DNA from: Bryobacterales bacterium
Lineage (GTDB): Bacteria; Acidobacteriota; Terriglobia; Bryobacterales; Bryobacteraceae
Assembly: GCA_025350625.1 (NCBI GenBank)
Contig: JANXXL010000020.1
Coordinates: 1 to 38,678, forward strand
Direction of reading: 5' to 3'
DNA: 38,678 nucleotides
Below the pieces are notes generated by a model. It saw nothing but the letters and a program-made list of their open reading frames with translations, was not told where the DNA came from and made no database searches. Both the position numbers and the translations under genes were made by a program. Positions 32,007 to 38,678 of this stretch are shown here, in pieces (within the stretch, counting starts at the first letter, position 1; every line of letters starts with the position of its first letter).

Positions 32007-35000
32007 ATGCTACGTTGCATCGTTCTTCATCGAGTCGCCGCTCCATTTTCGGTAATGGTCGTTTTGGCCATCGCCATCCTCTTCTCCGCGCAGGCTTCCG
32101 CCCAAGTCTCCGGAGCAGCGCTAGCAGGCAGCATCACCGATCCCTCTGGAGCGGCCGTCCCCAACGCGAAAGTAAACATTGTGAACACGGCGACCGGTGT
32201 GACGCGCGATGACTCGACGGACGCCGCTGGCTTTTTCTCGGTCCCTAACCTGTTGCCGGGGCCCTATACAGTCACGGTTACGGCCGCCGGGTTCTCGACA
32301 ACCAAGTCGTCAGACATCGTACTCACGGTCGGCGCTGAGCAGACCTTGAATCTGACTCTGAAAATCGGCGAAGCCAGCCAGACGGTCGAGGTCACGGGAG
32401 CGGCGGCGCTGGTGCAGCTCTCCAATTCGACGATGAAGTCCGAGGTGGAGTCCACCACCATTCGCGAACTGCCCTTGAATGGCCGCGATTGGACCTCGCT
32501 GGCCACCCTTAGTCCGGGCGTGAACGCGATCGAAGCGCAGATCCCCTTCGATGGCGGAGGGGCGCGCGGGAACCGGGGCTTTGGAGCGCAGCTGACCATC
32601 TCCGGCGGCCGGCCCACGCAAAACAACTACCGGCTGGATGGAAATAGCATCAACGATTACGCCAACAGCGGTCCGGGCAGCGTGATCGGAGTCCAACTGG
32701 GCGTGGATGCAATTCAGGAATTCTCGGTGCTCACCGGTAACTACTCGGCGGAGTATGGAAAGACCTCGGGCGGAGTGGTCAACGCCATCAGTAAGTCGGG
32801 GACCAACGCGTTCCATGGCGACGTGTACGAGTTTTTCCGGAACGATAAGCTGGACGCGAATGATTACTTTTTAAACCTCAGTGGCCAAAAGAAGCCGCCT
32901 TACCGGCGGAACCAGTATGGCTTCGCGGCCGGGGGACCGATTCGCAAGGACAAGACTTTCATATTCGGCGATTACGAGGCGATCCGCCAAAACCAGGGAG
33001 TTGCAGTACCCACAATTGTCCCTTCGGACGCAGCGCGGTCAGGGCACCTGGCGAACGGTACGGTTGTGGTGGTTCCGGCGATTATACAGAAGTATTTGGG
33101 ACTCTATCCTCATGCCAACGGGCCGCAAAACGGCGACAAAGGATCGTTTACGTTTGCCGAGGCACGAGTTGTACACGAAGATTACTATACCGTCCGGGGA
33201 GATCATAGGTTCAGCGATAAGAACAGCCTGTTCGCGTCGTACATATACGACAAGACCCCCTACACTCAACCCGATGCCTTTAATAACGAGAATATCAAGA
33301 CTTCTACCAATCGCCACATAGCCGCCCTGGAAGAGACCCACATTTTCGGCCCTAACCTGGTCAACACCGCGCGCCTCGGTTTCAACCGGAACGGGGTGGT
33401 GAACGCGGATTTTGCCAGCGCGATCAACCCCCTTACGAACGACCTTTCCCTGGGCGTGTTCCCGAATGGACATAACCCCTCGACTCGCATTCCTGGTGGG
33501 TTTTCAAACCTGAACGCGGGCGTAGGCGGTGCGACTACTCGTCACTTTTGGGATTCCTTCCAGTTTAACGACGACGCATTTCTGACACGTGGAACCCATT
33601 CGCTGAAGTTCGGTTTTAACGCCGAATATATGCAATACAATTTCACCCAATACTACAACCCCTGGGGAATACTTCGCTTCGGAGACTTGCAAGGTTTCCT
33701 CACCAATTCCCCGGTTTCGCTAGAGGGCGGGACTCCGCTCAGACAAGACTTCCGAGCCACGCGGCAAACCTTGTATGCGGGATACGTCCAGGATGACTGG
33801 CGCTTGCGGAAGAACCTGACGCTCAACGTGGGAGTGCGCTACGAGATGGCCACGGTGCTGAGCGAGAGGTACGGCAAACTCCAAAATCTCGCCAACATCA
33901 CCGACGCCCATCCTTATTGCGGGACGTTGAATCCTGCCTTTACCACCGTACTGGGACAGCAATTCTGCACCGGTATCCAACCCCTTTACAACAACCCGAC
34001 CACTCTTAATTTTGAGCCGCGATTCGGTTTTGCCTGGGATCCCAAAGGCGACGGGAAGACGGCCATTCGAGGGGGGTTCGCGATGTTCGATGTTCTGCCG
34101 CTGCCGGGATTGTTCTTTACCGCGCAAACCCTGGGAGCGCCGTTCGCCCTAGTCGGCATTGCTAAGGGGCTTACCAGCGCCAATGGCCTTGGCGTTCTGT
34201 CGTCCGATCCCAACAGCGCTTACAACAAGATTGGATCCAGTTCGTTCACGGGCGGGTTTATGGATCAGAATTCCCGGCGGAACTACATCCTGCAGTGGAA
34301 TATCAACGTGCAACGTCAAATCACGTCCACCGTGACAGCCACGGTAGGCTACATAGGTTCCCACGGCGTTCACATGCTGATGCGGGGCGACGATGGCAAT
34401 GATGTCTACGCGACGAATACGTCCGCGGGGTGGCTCTGGCCTTTTAACCCCACCAACCAAGATTTGAGGATCAACAGAGGCTTTGGGGGCATCCGCTTCA
34501 TGAACTTTAACAGCGGGAGCTCTTACAATGGCCTAGTGATGAGTGTCCAGAAGAGGATGAGCCACGGCCTCCAGTTCGGAGGTTCTTACACCTGGAGCAA
34601 ATCCATGGACAACGATTCCGCGACCATCGCGGGCGATTCCTTTTCGAATTCTGTCACCAGTTGGTTCCCGTGGGCTCCGAGTATCAGTTGGGGGCCCTCG
34701 GACTACAACGTTACCCACACCGCTTCCATCAACGGCATCTGGCAGGTGCCAGGACCCAAGAGTGGGATCGCGAAGGCAGTGCTGGGCGGATGGCAGATGG
34801 GTAGCATTTTCAAGTTCAATAGCGGGATTCCGACAACTCCTCTGATCGGAGGAGACGCTCTAAAGGTGCAAAATGCCGGTAGCGACCCATTCTCCATTCC
34901 GGACCTCATTCCTGGATGTGCCGCAACCAACAGCAATTTCAAGAGCAATCCGGGTGGGATTTCCTTGGGTTACATTAATGCCAGTTGTTACACGCTGCCG

Positions 35001-35396
35001 AAGGCGAGTGCGGCGATCGCTGCGCAATGCGTACCGTTTATCGGCGATACAAAAAAAGGCTTCTCGCTGACGAATCCGCAGTTCCCCGGCACCTGCTCGA
35101 ATCTGCTGGGCAACGCCGGTCGCAATAGCATCTATGGCCCGCACCTCTTCAACCTGGATTACTCGATGATCAAGAACTTCTCCGTCAAGAAGATTTCGGA
35201 AGCCTTCACGGTGCAGTTCCGGGCGGAATTTTTCAACATCCTGAATCACGCCAACTTCGGGCCGCCCGCGCCGTTCTTTGGCTCCAGCCAGGCGCAGATT
35301 TTCAATTCGACCGGAGCGCTGACCGGCGGCGGCGGTCTGCAGAATCTGGTGACGCAACCCAGGGATATTCAGTTTGCGCTGAAAGTTATCTGGTAA
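32007..35396 (+). CDS. TonB-dependent receptor with CarboxypepD_reg-like domain (copy 2)
   Basis: A 1129-residue paralogue of the preceding receptor with the same order: signal peptide (ending SAQASAQ), regulatory-like domain (GSITDPSGAAVPNAKVNIVN), plug and barrel with the same terminal QFALKVIW. The start at 32007 is chosen because AGGAGG lies just upstream and the next residues match copy 1; the longer frame from 31935 adds 24 unmatched residues. Differences cluster in loops: copy 1 has a GTNNASDPGSSGTAG segment where copy 2 has GDTKKGFSLTNPQF. Both copies are intact, so they may recognise different ligands or one may be a spare; the sequence cannot decide. Confidence 0.93.
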   Translation: MLRCIVLHRVAAPFSVMVVLAIAILFSAQASAQVSGAALAGSITDPSGAAVPNAKVNIVNTATGVTRDDSTDAAGFFSVPNLLPGPYTVTVTAAGFSTTKSSDIVLTVGAEQTLNLTLKIGEASQTVEVTGAAALVQLSNSTMKSEVESTTIRELPLNGRDWTSLATLSPGVNAIEAQIPFDGGGARGNRGFGAQLTISGGRPTQNNYRLDGNSINDYANSGPGSVIGVQLGVDAIQEFSVLTGNYSAEYGKTSGGVVNAISKSGTNAFHGDVYEFFRNDKLDANDYFLNLSGQKKPPYRRNQYGFAAGGPIRKDKTFIFGDYEAIRQNQGVAVPTIVPSDAARSGHLANGTVVVVPAIIQKYLGLYPHANGPQNGDKGSFTFAEARVVHEDYYTVRGDHRFSDKNSLFASYIYDKTPYTQPDAFNNENIKTSTNRHIAALEETHIFGPNLVNTARLGFNRNGVVNADFASAINPLTNDLSLGVFPNGHNPSTRIPGGFSNLNAGVGGATTRHFWDSFQFNDDAFLTRGTHSLKFGFNAEYMQYNFTQYYNPWGILRFGDLQGFLTNSPVSLEGGTPLRQDFRATRQTLYAGYVQDDWRLRKNLTLNVGVRYEMATVLSERYGKLQNLANITDAHPYCGTLNPAFTTVLGQQFCTGIQPLYNNPTTLNFEPRFGFAWDPKGDGKTAIRGGFAMFDVLPLPGLFFTAQTLGAPFALVGIAKGLTSANGLGVLSSDPNSAYNKIGSSSFTGGFMDQNSRRNYILQWNINVQRQITSTVTATVGYIGSHGVHMLMRGDDGNDVYATNTSAGWLWPFNPTNQDLRINRGFGGIRFMNFNSGSSYNGLVMSVQKRMSHGLQFGGSYTWSKSMDNDSATIAGDSFSNSVTSWFPWAPSISWGPSDYNVTHTASINGIWQVPGPKSGIAKAVLGGWQMGSIFKFNSGIPTTPLIGGDALKVQNAGSDPFSIPDLIPGCAATNSNFKSNPGGISLGYINASCYTLPKASAAIAAQCVPFIGDTKKGFSLTNPQFPGTCSNLLGNAGRNSIYGPHLFNLDYSMIKNFSVKKISEAFTVQFRAEFFNILNHANFGPPAPFFGSSQAQIFNSTGALTGGGGLQNLVTQPRDIQFALKVIW

Positions 35397-35417
35397 CAAA
35401 CATCGACTGACTTACGC

Positions 35418-35450
35418 GGAGCGCAGACCGGCAGATGAGGCCTGCGCTCC
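35418..35450 (+). terminator. Rho-independent-like terminator after receptor 2
   Basis: GGAGCGCAG (35418-35426) pairs with CTGCGCTCC (35442-35450), extendable by an inner CC/GG pair, and TTCGTTT follows. It lies 21 bases after the stop, between convergent genes. Confidence 0.7.
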
Positions 35451-35483
35451 TTCGTTTATAGGTCTTTGTTAATGCCGGCGTCG

Positions 35484-35499
35484 CGCGCCATAAGGCGCG
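35484..35499 (-). terminator. Possible hairpin at the end of the ureide operon
   Basis: A perfect 6-bp stem, CGCGCC/GGCGCG, with a 4-base loop lies just downstream of the minus-strand stop at 35507. No T-run follows in that direction, so function is uncertain. Confidence 0.35.
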
Positions 35500-35506
35500 G
35501 AGTCAA

Positions 35507-36745
35507 CTACTCCGCAAGTTGAGCGAGCGCTTCCGCGAGAACCAGGACTCCGTGGGCTATTGCCTCGGGGGATGAATATTCATCCGGCCGGTGGCTCACG
35601 CCGCCTCGGCAAGGGATAAACAACATCGCGGCCGGCGCGATCAGCGACATGAACAGCGAATCGTGATACGCGCGGCTGATCATGAATTCATAAGCGGCGC
35701 CGTGAATCTGGCATCCCCGCCGGAGCGCCTCAATCACCAGTTGGTCACATCGGGCGGGCGGGTCTGCGTTTATGATTTCGGTTTGTATCGCCGTGCCCCG
35801 GCGCAGGGCGATAGCGGCCAGAGCGCGGTCGATCTTACGAAGAACTTCATCCCGGCGCGTCTGGTCGATATCGCGCACGTCGATTTCCAGGTGAACCCGG
35901 CTGGGAATGCTGTTGACGGCTCCCGGAAAGACTTCGCAAACTCCGGTAGTGGCGACTGTGTCCTCGGAGCCGCTCGACAGCACCGCCGCTTCGACGGCTA
36001 GCGCGATTTCCGCCGCGGCCAGGAAGGCATCATGCCGCTGGGGCATCAGAACCGCGCCGGCGTGGCCTCCGGGGCCTTCGATCGACACGCGCAGGCTGGC
36101 CGGCGCCGCAATGGCCGTGACGATGCCAAGCCCGATCTGTTGCTGCTCAAGAACAGGACCTTGCTCGATGTGAAGTTCGAGAAACGCGTGACAATATCCG
36201 GCCGGGAGCCGCACTCCCGAAAGAGGACCATGGAAACCGGCTTTGATTCTTACTTCATCAAGCGAGTTGCCATCGCGATCCTTAAAACGCTCGCCCCCGG
36301 AAGCGTCCAAAGTTCCGGCGAGTAGACGGCTTCCCAGGCAGCCCACACCAAAGCGCGTAGGCTCTTCCGCGGTAAAAACCAGTAGTTCGATGGAACGCCG
36401 CGGTTGAAACCCGCTGCGAACGAGCGCGCGAATTGCCTCTAATCCGCCCAAAACGCCGACGGTTCCGTCGAACATCCCGGCATTGGGAATGGCATCGATG
36501 TGAGACCCGGTTGCTACGGCCGGCAACTCCGGCTTAGAGCCCGCCCACCGGGCGAACAGGTTGCCTACCGCATCCTCGCGAATTTGTAAGCCGGCGTCCT
36601 GGCATAGTTCCCTCACGAAGGTTCTGCCGCGCAGATCGGCCGGCGTAAACACAACGCGCGTTACAGCCGGGGCGGGAACATCCGAAATCAGCGCGAGTTC
36701 GTGTAGTTCGCGATTCAGCCGGTCTTGATGGATGCTTACGTTCAC
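35507..36745 (-). CDS. Allantoate or ureidoglycolate amidohydrolase (M20/hydantoinase-carbamoylase family)
   Basis: From GTG at 36745 the 412-residue product has the length of AllC/UAH enzymes. Metal-site motifs are GSHIDAIPNAGMFDG, TAEEPTRFG, LELHIEQGP and, near the end, SRAYHDSLFM followed by FIPCRGGVSHRPDEYSSPE. Bacterial allantoate amidohydrolases as I recall them read AGHDA at that last site, while plant ureidoglycolate amidohydrolase reads AYHDSLFM, so this enzyme may take ureidoglycolate, allantoate or both. Either step releases ammonia in allantoin breakdown. The GTG overlaps the stop of the cupin gene as GTGA, which fixes the start; the longer frame from 36862 would run far into that gene. 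Last gene of the operon. Confidence 0.88.
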   Translation of the reverse strand: MNVSIHQDRLNRELHELALISDVPAPAVTRVVFTPADLRGRTFVRELCQDAGLQIREDAVGNLFARWAGSKPELPAVATGSHIDAIPNAGMFDGTVGVLGGLEAIRALVRSGFQPRRSIELLVFTAEEPTRFGVGCLGSRLLAGTLDASGGERFKDRDGNSLDEVRIKAGFHGPLSGVRLPAGYCHAFLELHIEQGPVLEQQQIGLGIVTAIAAPASLRVSIEGPGGHAGAVLMPQRHDAFLAAAEIALAVEAAVLSSGSEDTVATTGVCEVFPGAVNSIPSRVHLEIDVRDIDQTRRDEVLRKIDRALAAIALRRGTAIQTEIINADPPARCDQLVIEALRRGCQIHGAAYEFMISRAYHDSLFMSLIAPAAMLFIPCRGGVSHRPDEYSSPEAIAHGVLVLAEALAQLAE

Positions 36746-37455
36746 CGATTCCAGTCTTTGTAGATGAGATATTTTGCGGGAGTCTTGCCCAGAGCACCGA
36801 ACCACTGGGGACAATAGGGAGCCATCCAAATGAAATCTCCAGCGGCGACGGGATACCAGCAATCATTCAAGCGGTAAATGCCGCTACCGGCCAGCATCAG
36901 GAGGCCATGCTCCATCACGTGCATTTCCACCATGGAAAGCGACGCGCCAGGTTGGTAGGTCATGATGTTTACGGCGAAATCAAAACTCACGCCGTCAGGA
37001 ACCAAGGCACGCACAGCGAGACTTGGGTCATTCATGAGCGGCTGCGCTTGGATGAAATTTTCGCTGCCCGCGAAAAACACCGGCGGTGCGGCGCCCTCTA
37101 GAATTTGGTAGTGTTTCTCAATAACGGCGGCGCGCGACGCCGCTGTGGCCGACAAGCTGGTCTCGCACCCTTCGGGAAAGTAGGCGTAGTCACCGGCATG
37201 CAGCACTCCATGCCCGGGACATAACACCTCACCTTCCAGCACATAAAAGAATCGCTGTACGGCTGCCGGCGCAAGGGTGCCGCCGGCCTCAAACTCCGCG
37301 GTATATTGCATGAATCTCGCGCCGATGGAGGGCGCTACATGGACCACGGCCGTAGCCTTATTCATTCCAGGCAACGGCGCCCGGACAAAGGTGTCGGGTG
37401 TTTGGAGAAGGTGATCGCGACGGTACGAGCTGCGTGTTAATCCGAATTCATGCAT
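36742..37455 (-). CDS. allE: (S)-ureidoglycine aminohydrolase
   Basis: A 237-residue bicupin. This enzyme converts (S)-ureidoglycine to (S)-ureidoglycolate and ammonia using manganese. The C-terminal cupin has the ligands expected from the Arabidopsis enzyme: Glu177, His179 and His183 in VEMHVMEHG, and Gln217 in CPQWF; the last residues YKDWNR are also characteristic. The N-terminal cupin (FFYVLEGEVLCPGHG) lacks the metal set, as usual. It starts with ATG at 37455, eight bases inside the end of the allantoinase gene, with AAAGGA 7 bases before. Placed between allantoinase and the amidohydrolase, it marks the pathway clearly. Confidence 0.93.
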   Translation of the reverse strand: MHEFGLTRSSYRRDHLLQTPDTFVRAPLPGMNKATAVVHVAPSIGARFMQYTAEFEAGGTLAPAAVQRFFYVLEGEVLCPGHGVLHAGDYAYFPEGCETSLSATAASRAAVIEKHYQILEGAAPPVFFAGSENFIQAQPLMNDPSLAVRALVPDGVSFDFAVNIMTYQPGASLSMVEMHVMEHGLLMLAGSGIYRLNDCWYPVAAGDFIWMAPYCPQWFGALGKTPAKYLIYKDWNR

Positions 37456-38678
37456 TATGATTCCTTTGAGGACGGACCAGCCTGCCGGTTTCGCGCGCGG
37501 TGATGGCGCCGTTTTTGAGGATAGTTTCTCCGCGTCGGACGGTCTCGCGCACGATCCCGCGAAATGTGTTGCCGAGATAGGGAGTGAGCGGATGCCGCTG
37601 CAAAAGATCCTCGGCGCGAAGCGTGTAACTTTCCGCTAAATCGACCAGCACCACGTCGGCGTCATTGCCCAAGGCCAGACTTCCTTTCTTAGGAATTCTA
37701 AAGCGCCGGGCCGGATATTCTGCGAGCAGGCTAGCAAGCGCCGTTAGAGGGAGCTTGCGCCGATGAAAACCTTGATCGAGCAGCACAGCCAGTGTAGACT
37801 GTACACCCGCGATGCCGCCCCAGACCTTCCAGAAATCGCCGGTTTTCATTTCCGGCGGAGCGGGTGAGTGGTCGGAAGCCACCACGTCGACGACCCCGCC
37901 GAGCAATTGCGACCACAGCGCGTTCTGCTGAGTGGTGTCACGGAGCGGGGGAGCGCACTTGGCGATAGCACCAAGGCGTTCGAGGTCTTCCTCTGTAAAA
38001 AACAAATAATGTGCGCAGGTTTCGATTGAGACATCTACCCCGCGAGCCCGGGCTTCGGCGGCCGCGGCGACTCCACGGCCGGAACTGATGTGCACGATGT
38101 GCAATTTCGCGCCGGCTTCTCCCGCTAGCAATGTGGCGCGCTGAATCGCTTCCACTTCGGCAATGACCGGACGCGATCGGAGAAAATCGCGAACCGGCGA
38201 ATGGCCTTGCTCCCTTGCTCGGCTGGAGAGGGCTGCGGTCAATTCGTGGTTTTCGGCATGAACTGCGACCGGTAGTCCCAACTGCGCCGCTTGCTTGAGA
38301 CCTTCGAACAGCGTATCGTCATCGGCGCGCGGGAATTCCGGGAGTCCCGAGTCACAGAGAAAAGCCTTGAAGCCGACGACTCCGCGGTCGGCGAGTTCAG
38401 CCATGTCGCCGATGGAACCGGGTACCAAGCCGCCCCAAAGACCAAAATCGGCGATGGATGCGGCTTCGAGCGCCGCACGCTTGCGATCGAATTCCTGCGC
38501 GTTCACCGTGCAGGGAGTCGAATTGAGCGGCATATCGAAAAACACAGCACCGCCCCCGGCCGCGAGCGCCCGGCTTCCGGTTGCCGCGCCTTCCCACTCC
38601 GTGCGGCCAGGTTCATTAAAGTGCAGGTGGATATCAATGACGGCCGGAATAACGTGCAAGCCGCGCGCGTCGATCTCT
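37448..38678 (-). CDS. allB: Allantoinase, 5' end outside the window
   Basis: The frame stays open to the window edge, reading EIDARGLHVIPAVIDIHLHF, so the first 40 or so residues are missing. The enzyme opens the hydantoin ring of allantoin to allantoate with a binuclear metal centre. Ligands are visible: HLH in DIHLHFNEPGR, the carbamylated Lys in GFKAFLCDSG, His in VHAENHE and in HIVHISSG, and Asp in ASDHSPAPPEMK. That last motif and NEPGR separate allantoinases from dihydroorotases. It overlaps the cupin gene by 8 bases, so the three genes are translated as a unit. The operon promoter must be beyond 38678. Confidence 0.92.
   Translation of the reverse strand, partial: EIDARGLHVIPAVIDIHLHFNEPGRTEWEGAATGSRALAAGGGAVFFDMPLNSTPCTVNAQEFDRKRAALEAASIADFGLWGGLVPGSIGDMAELADRGVVGFKAFLCDSGLPEFPRADDDTLFEGLKQAAQLGLPVAVHAENHELTAALSSRAREQGHSPVRDFLRSRPVIAEVEAIQRATLLAGEAGAKLHIVHISSGRGVAAAAEARARGVDVSIETCAHYLFFTEEDLERLGAIAKCAPPLRDTTQQNALWSQLLGGVVDVVASDHSPAPPEMKTGDFWKVWGGIAGVQSTLAVLLDQGFHRRKLPLTALASLLAEYPARRFRIPKKGSLALGNDADVVLVDLAESYTLRAEDLLQRHPLTPYLGNTFRGIVRETVRRGETILKNGAITARETGRLVRPQRNHNA

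Larger units (their letters stand above)
28277..35396 (+). repeat. Tandem duplication of a receptor gene
   Basis: The genes at 28277-31675 and 32007-35396 are direct paralogues, nearly identical through the plug (for example NNYRLDGNSINDYANSGPG in both) and with divergent, length-variable segments in barrel loops, notably around residues 1010-1035. Promoter and ribosome-binding site are duplicated too; most of the leader is not conserved. Confidence 0.9.

Noticed and set aside
28277-35396. A SusC/SusD-type polysaccharide utilisation locus
   Set aside because: No SusD-like lipoprotein, glycoside hydrolase or regulator is next to the receptors.
36046-36862. N-terminal extension of the M20 amidohydrolase up to 36862
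   Set aside because: The extra residues lie inside the cupin gene; the GTG at 36745 overlaps that gene's stop and gives the usual family length.

Overview
The window looks like a chromosomal segment of an Acidobacteriota bacterium, probably close to Solibacter/Bryobacter. The basis is the mix of families: CarboxypepD_reg TonB-dependent receptors of about 1130 residues ending in a QFALKVIW-type strand, DUF1501/DUF1552/DUF1592 proteins, many exported amidohydrolases, c-type cytochromes, YVTN propellers, and a cohesin-like protein with a dockerin. This placement rests on remembered family distribution, not on a search. I see no rRNA, tRNA, CRISPR array, phage genes, intact transposase or recognisable transcription factor.

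Layout. 1-2124: end of a DUF1501 gene, a small cohesin-like/dockerin secreted protein, and an exported protein of unknown function. 2105-10009 (minus strand): a PHM-like copper monooxygenase fused to a cytochrome c domain, a nine-heme cytochrome, a broken porin-like gene, an exported cyclase-family hydrolase and an orphan RND efflux pump. 10132-11409 (plus): fumarylacetoacetase. 11402-17246 (minus): a tightly packed six-gene run of two tandem imidazolonepropionase-like amidohydrolases (the second frameshifted), an ACMSD-like amidohydrolase, a UBP zinc finger, a DUF5996 protein and a double-VOC protein. It is driven by a near-consensus promoter that diverges from the next operon.

17439-20173 (plus): a three-gene exported cassette in which two related proteins flank a metallo-beta-lactamase-fold protein lacking most zinc ligands. 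20285-22368: a receptor remnant, a small cytochrome c and a divergently placed YVTN propeller. 22611-27926 (plus): a DUF1592-type cytochrome, a DUF1552 protein and an exported ankyrin protein. 28277-35396 (plus): two tandem, closely similar TonB-dependent receptors, each with its own promoter sharing a conserved 20-bp element and each followed by a hairpin. 35507-38678 (minus): a ureide (allantoin) catabolic operon of allantoinase, (S)-ureidoglycine aminohydrolase and an allantoate/ureidoglycolate amidohydrolase.

Most products appear exported and several are redox or hydrolytic, which suits a soil heterotroph handling polymers, aromatic compounds and purine nitrogen. The best candidates for undescribed biology are the cassette with the degenerate metallo-beta-lactamase, the amidohydrolase pair with altered metal ligands, and the PHM/nine-heme cytochrome cluster.
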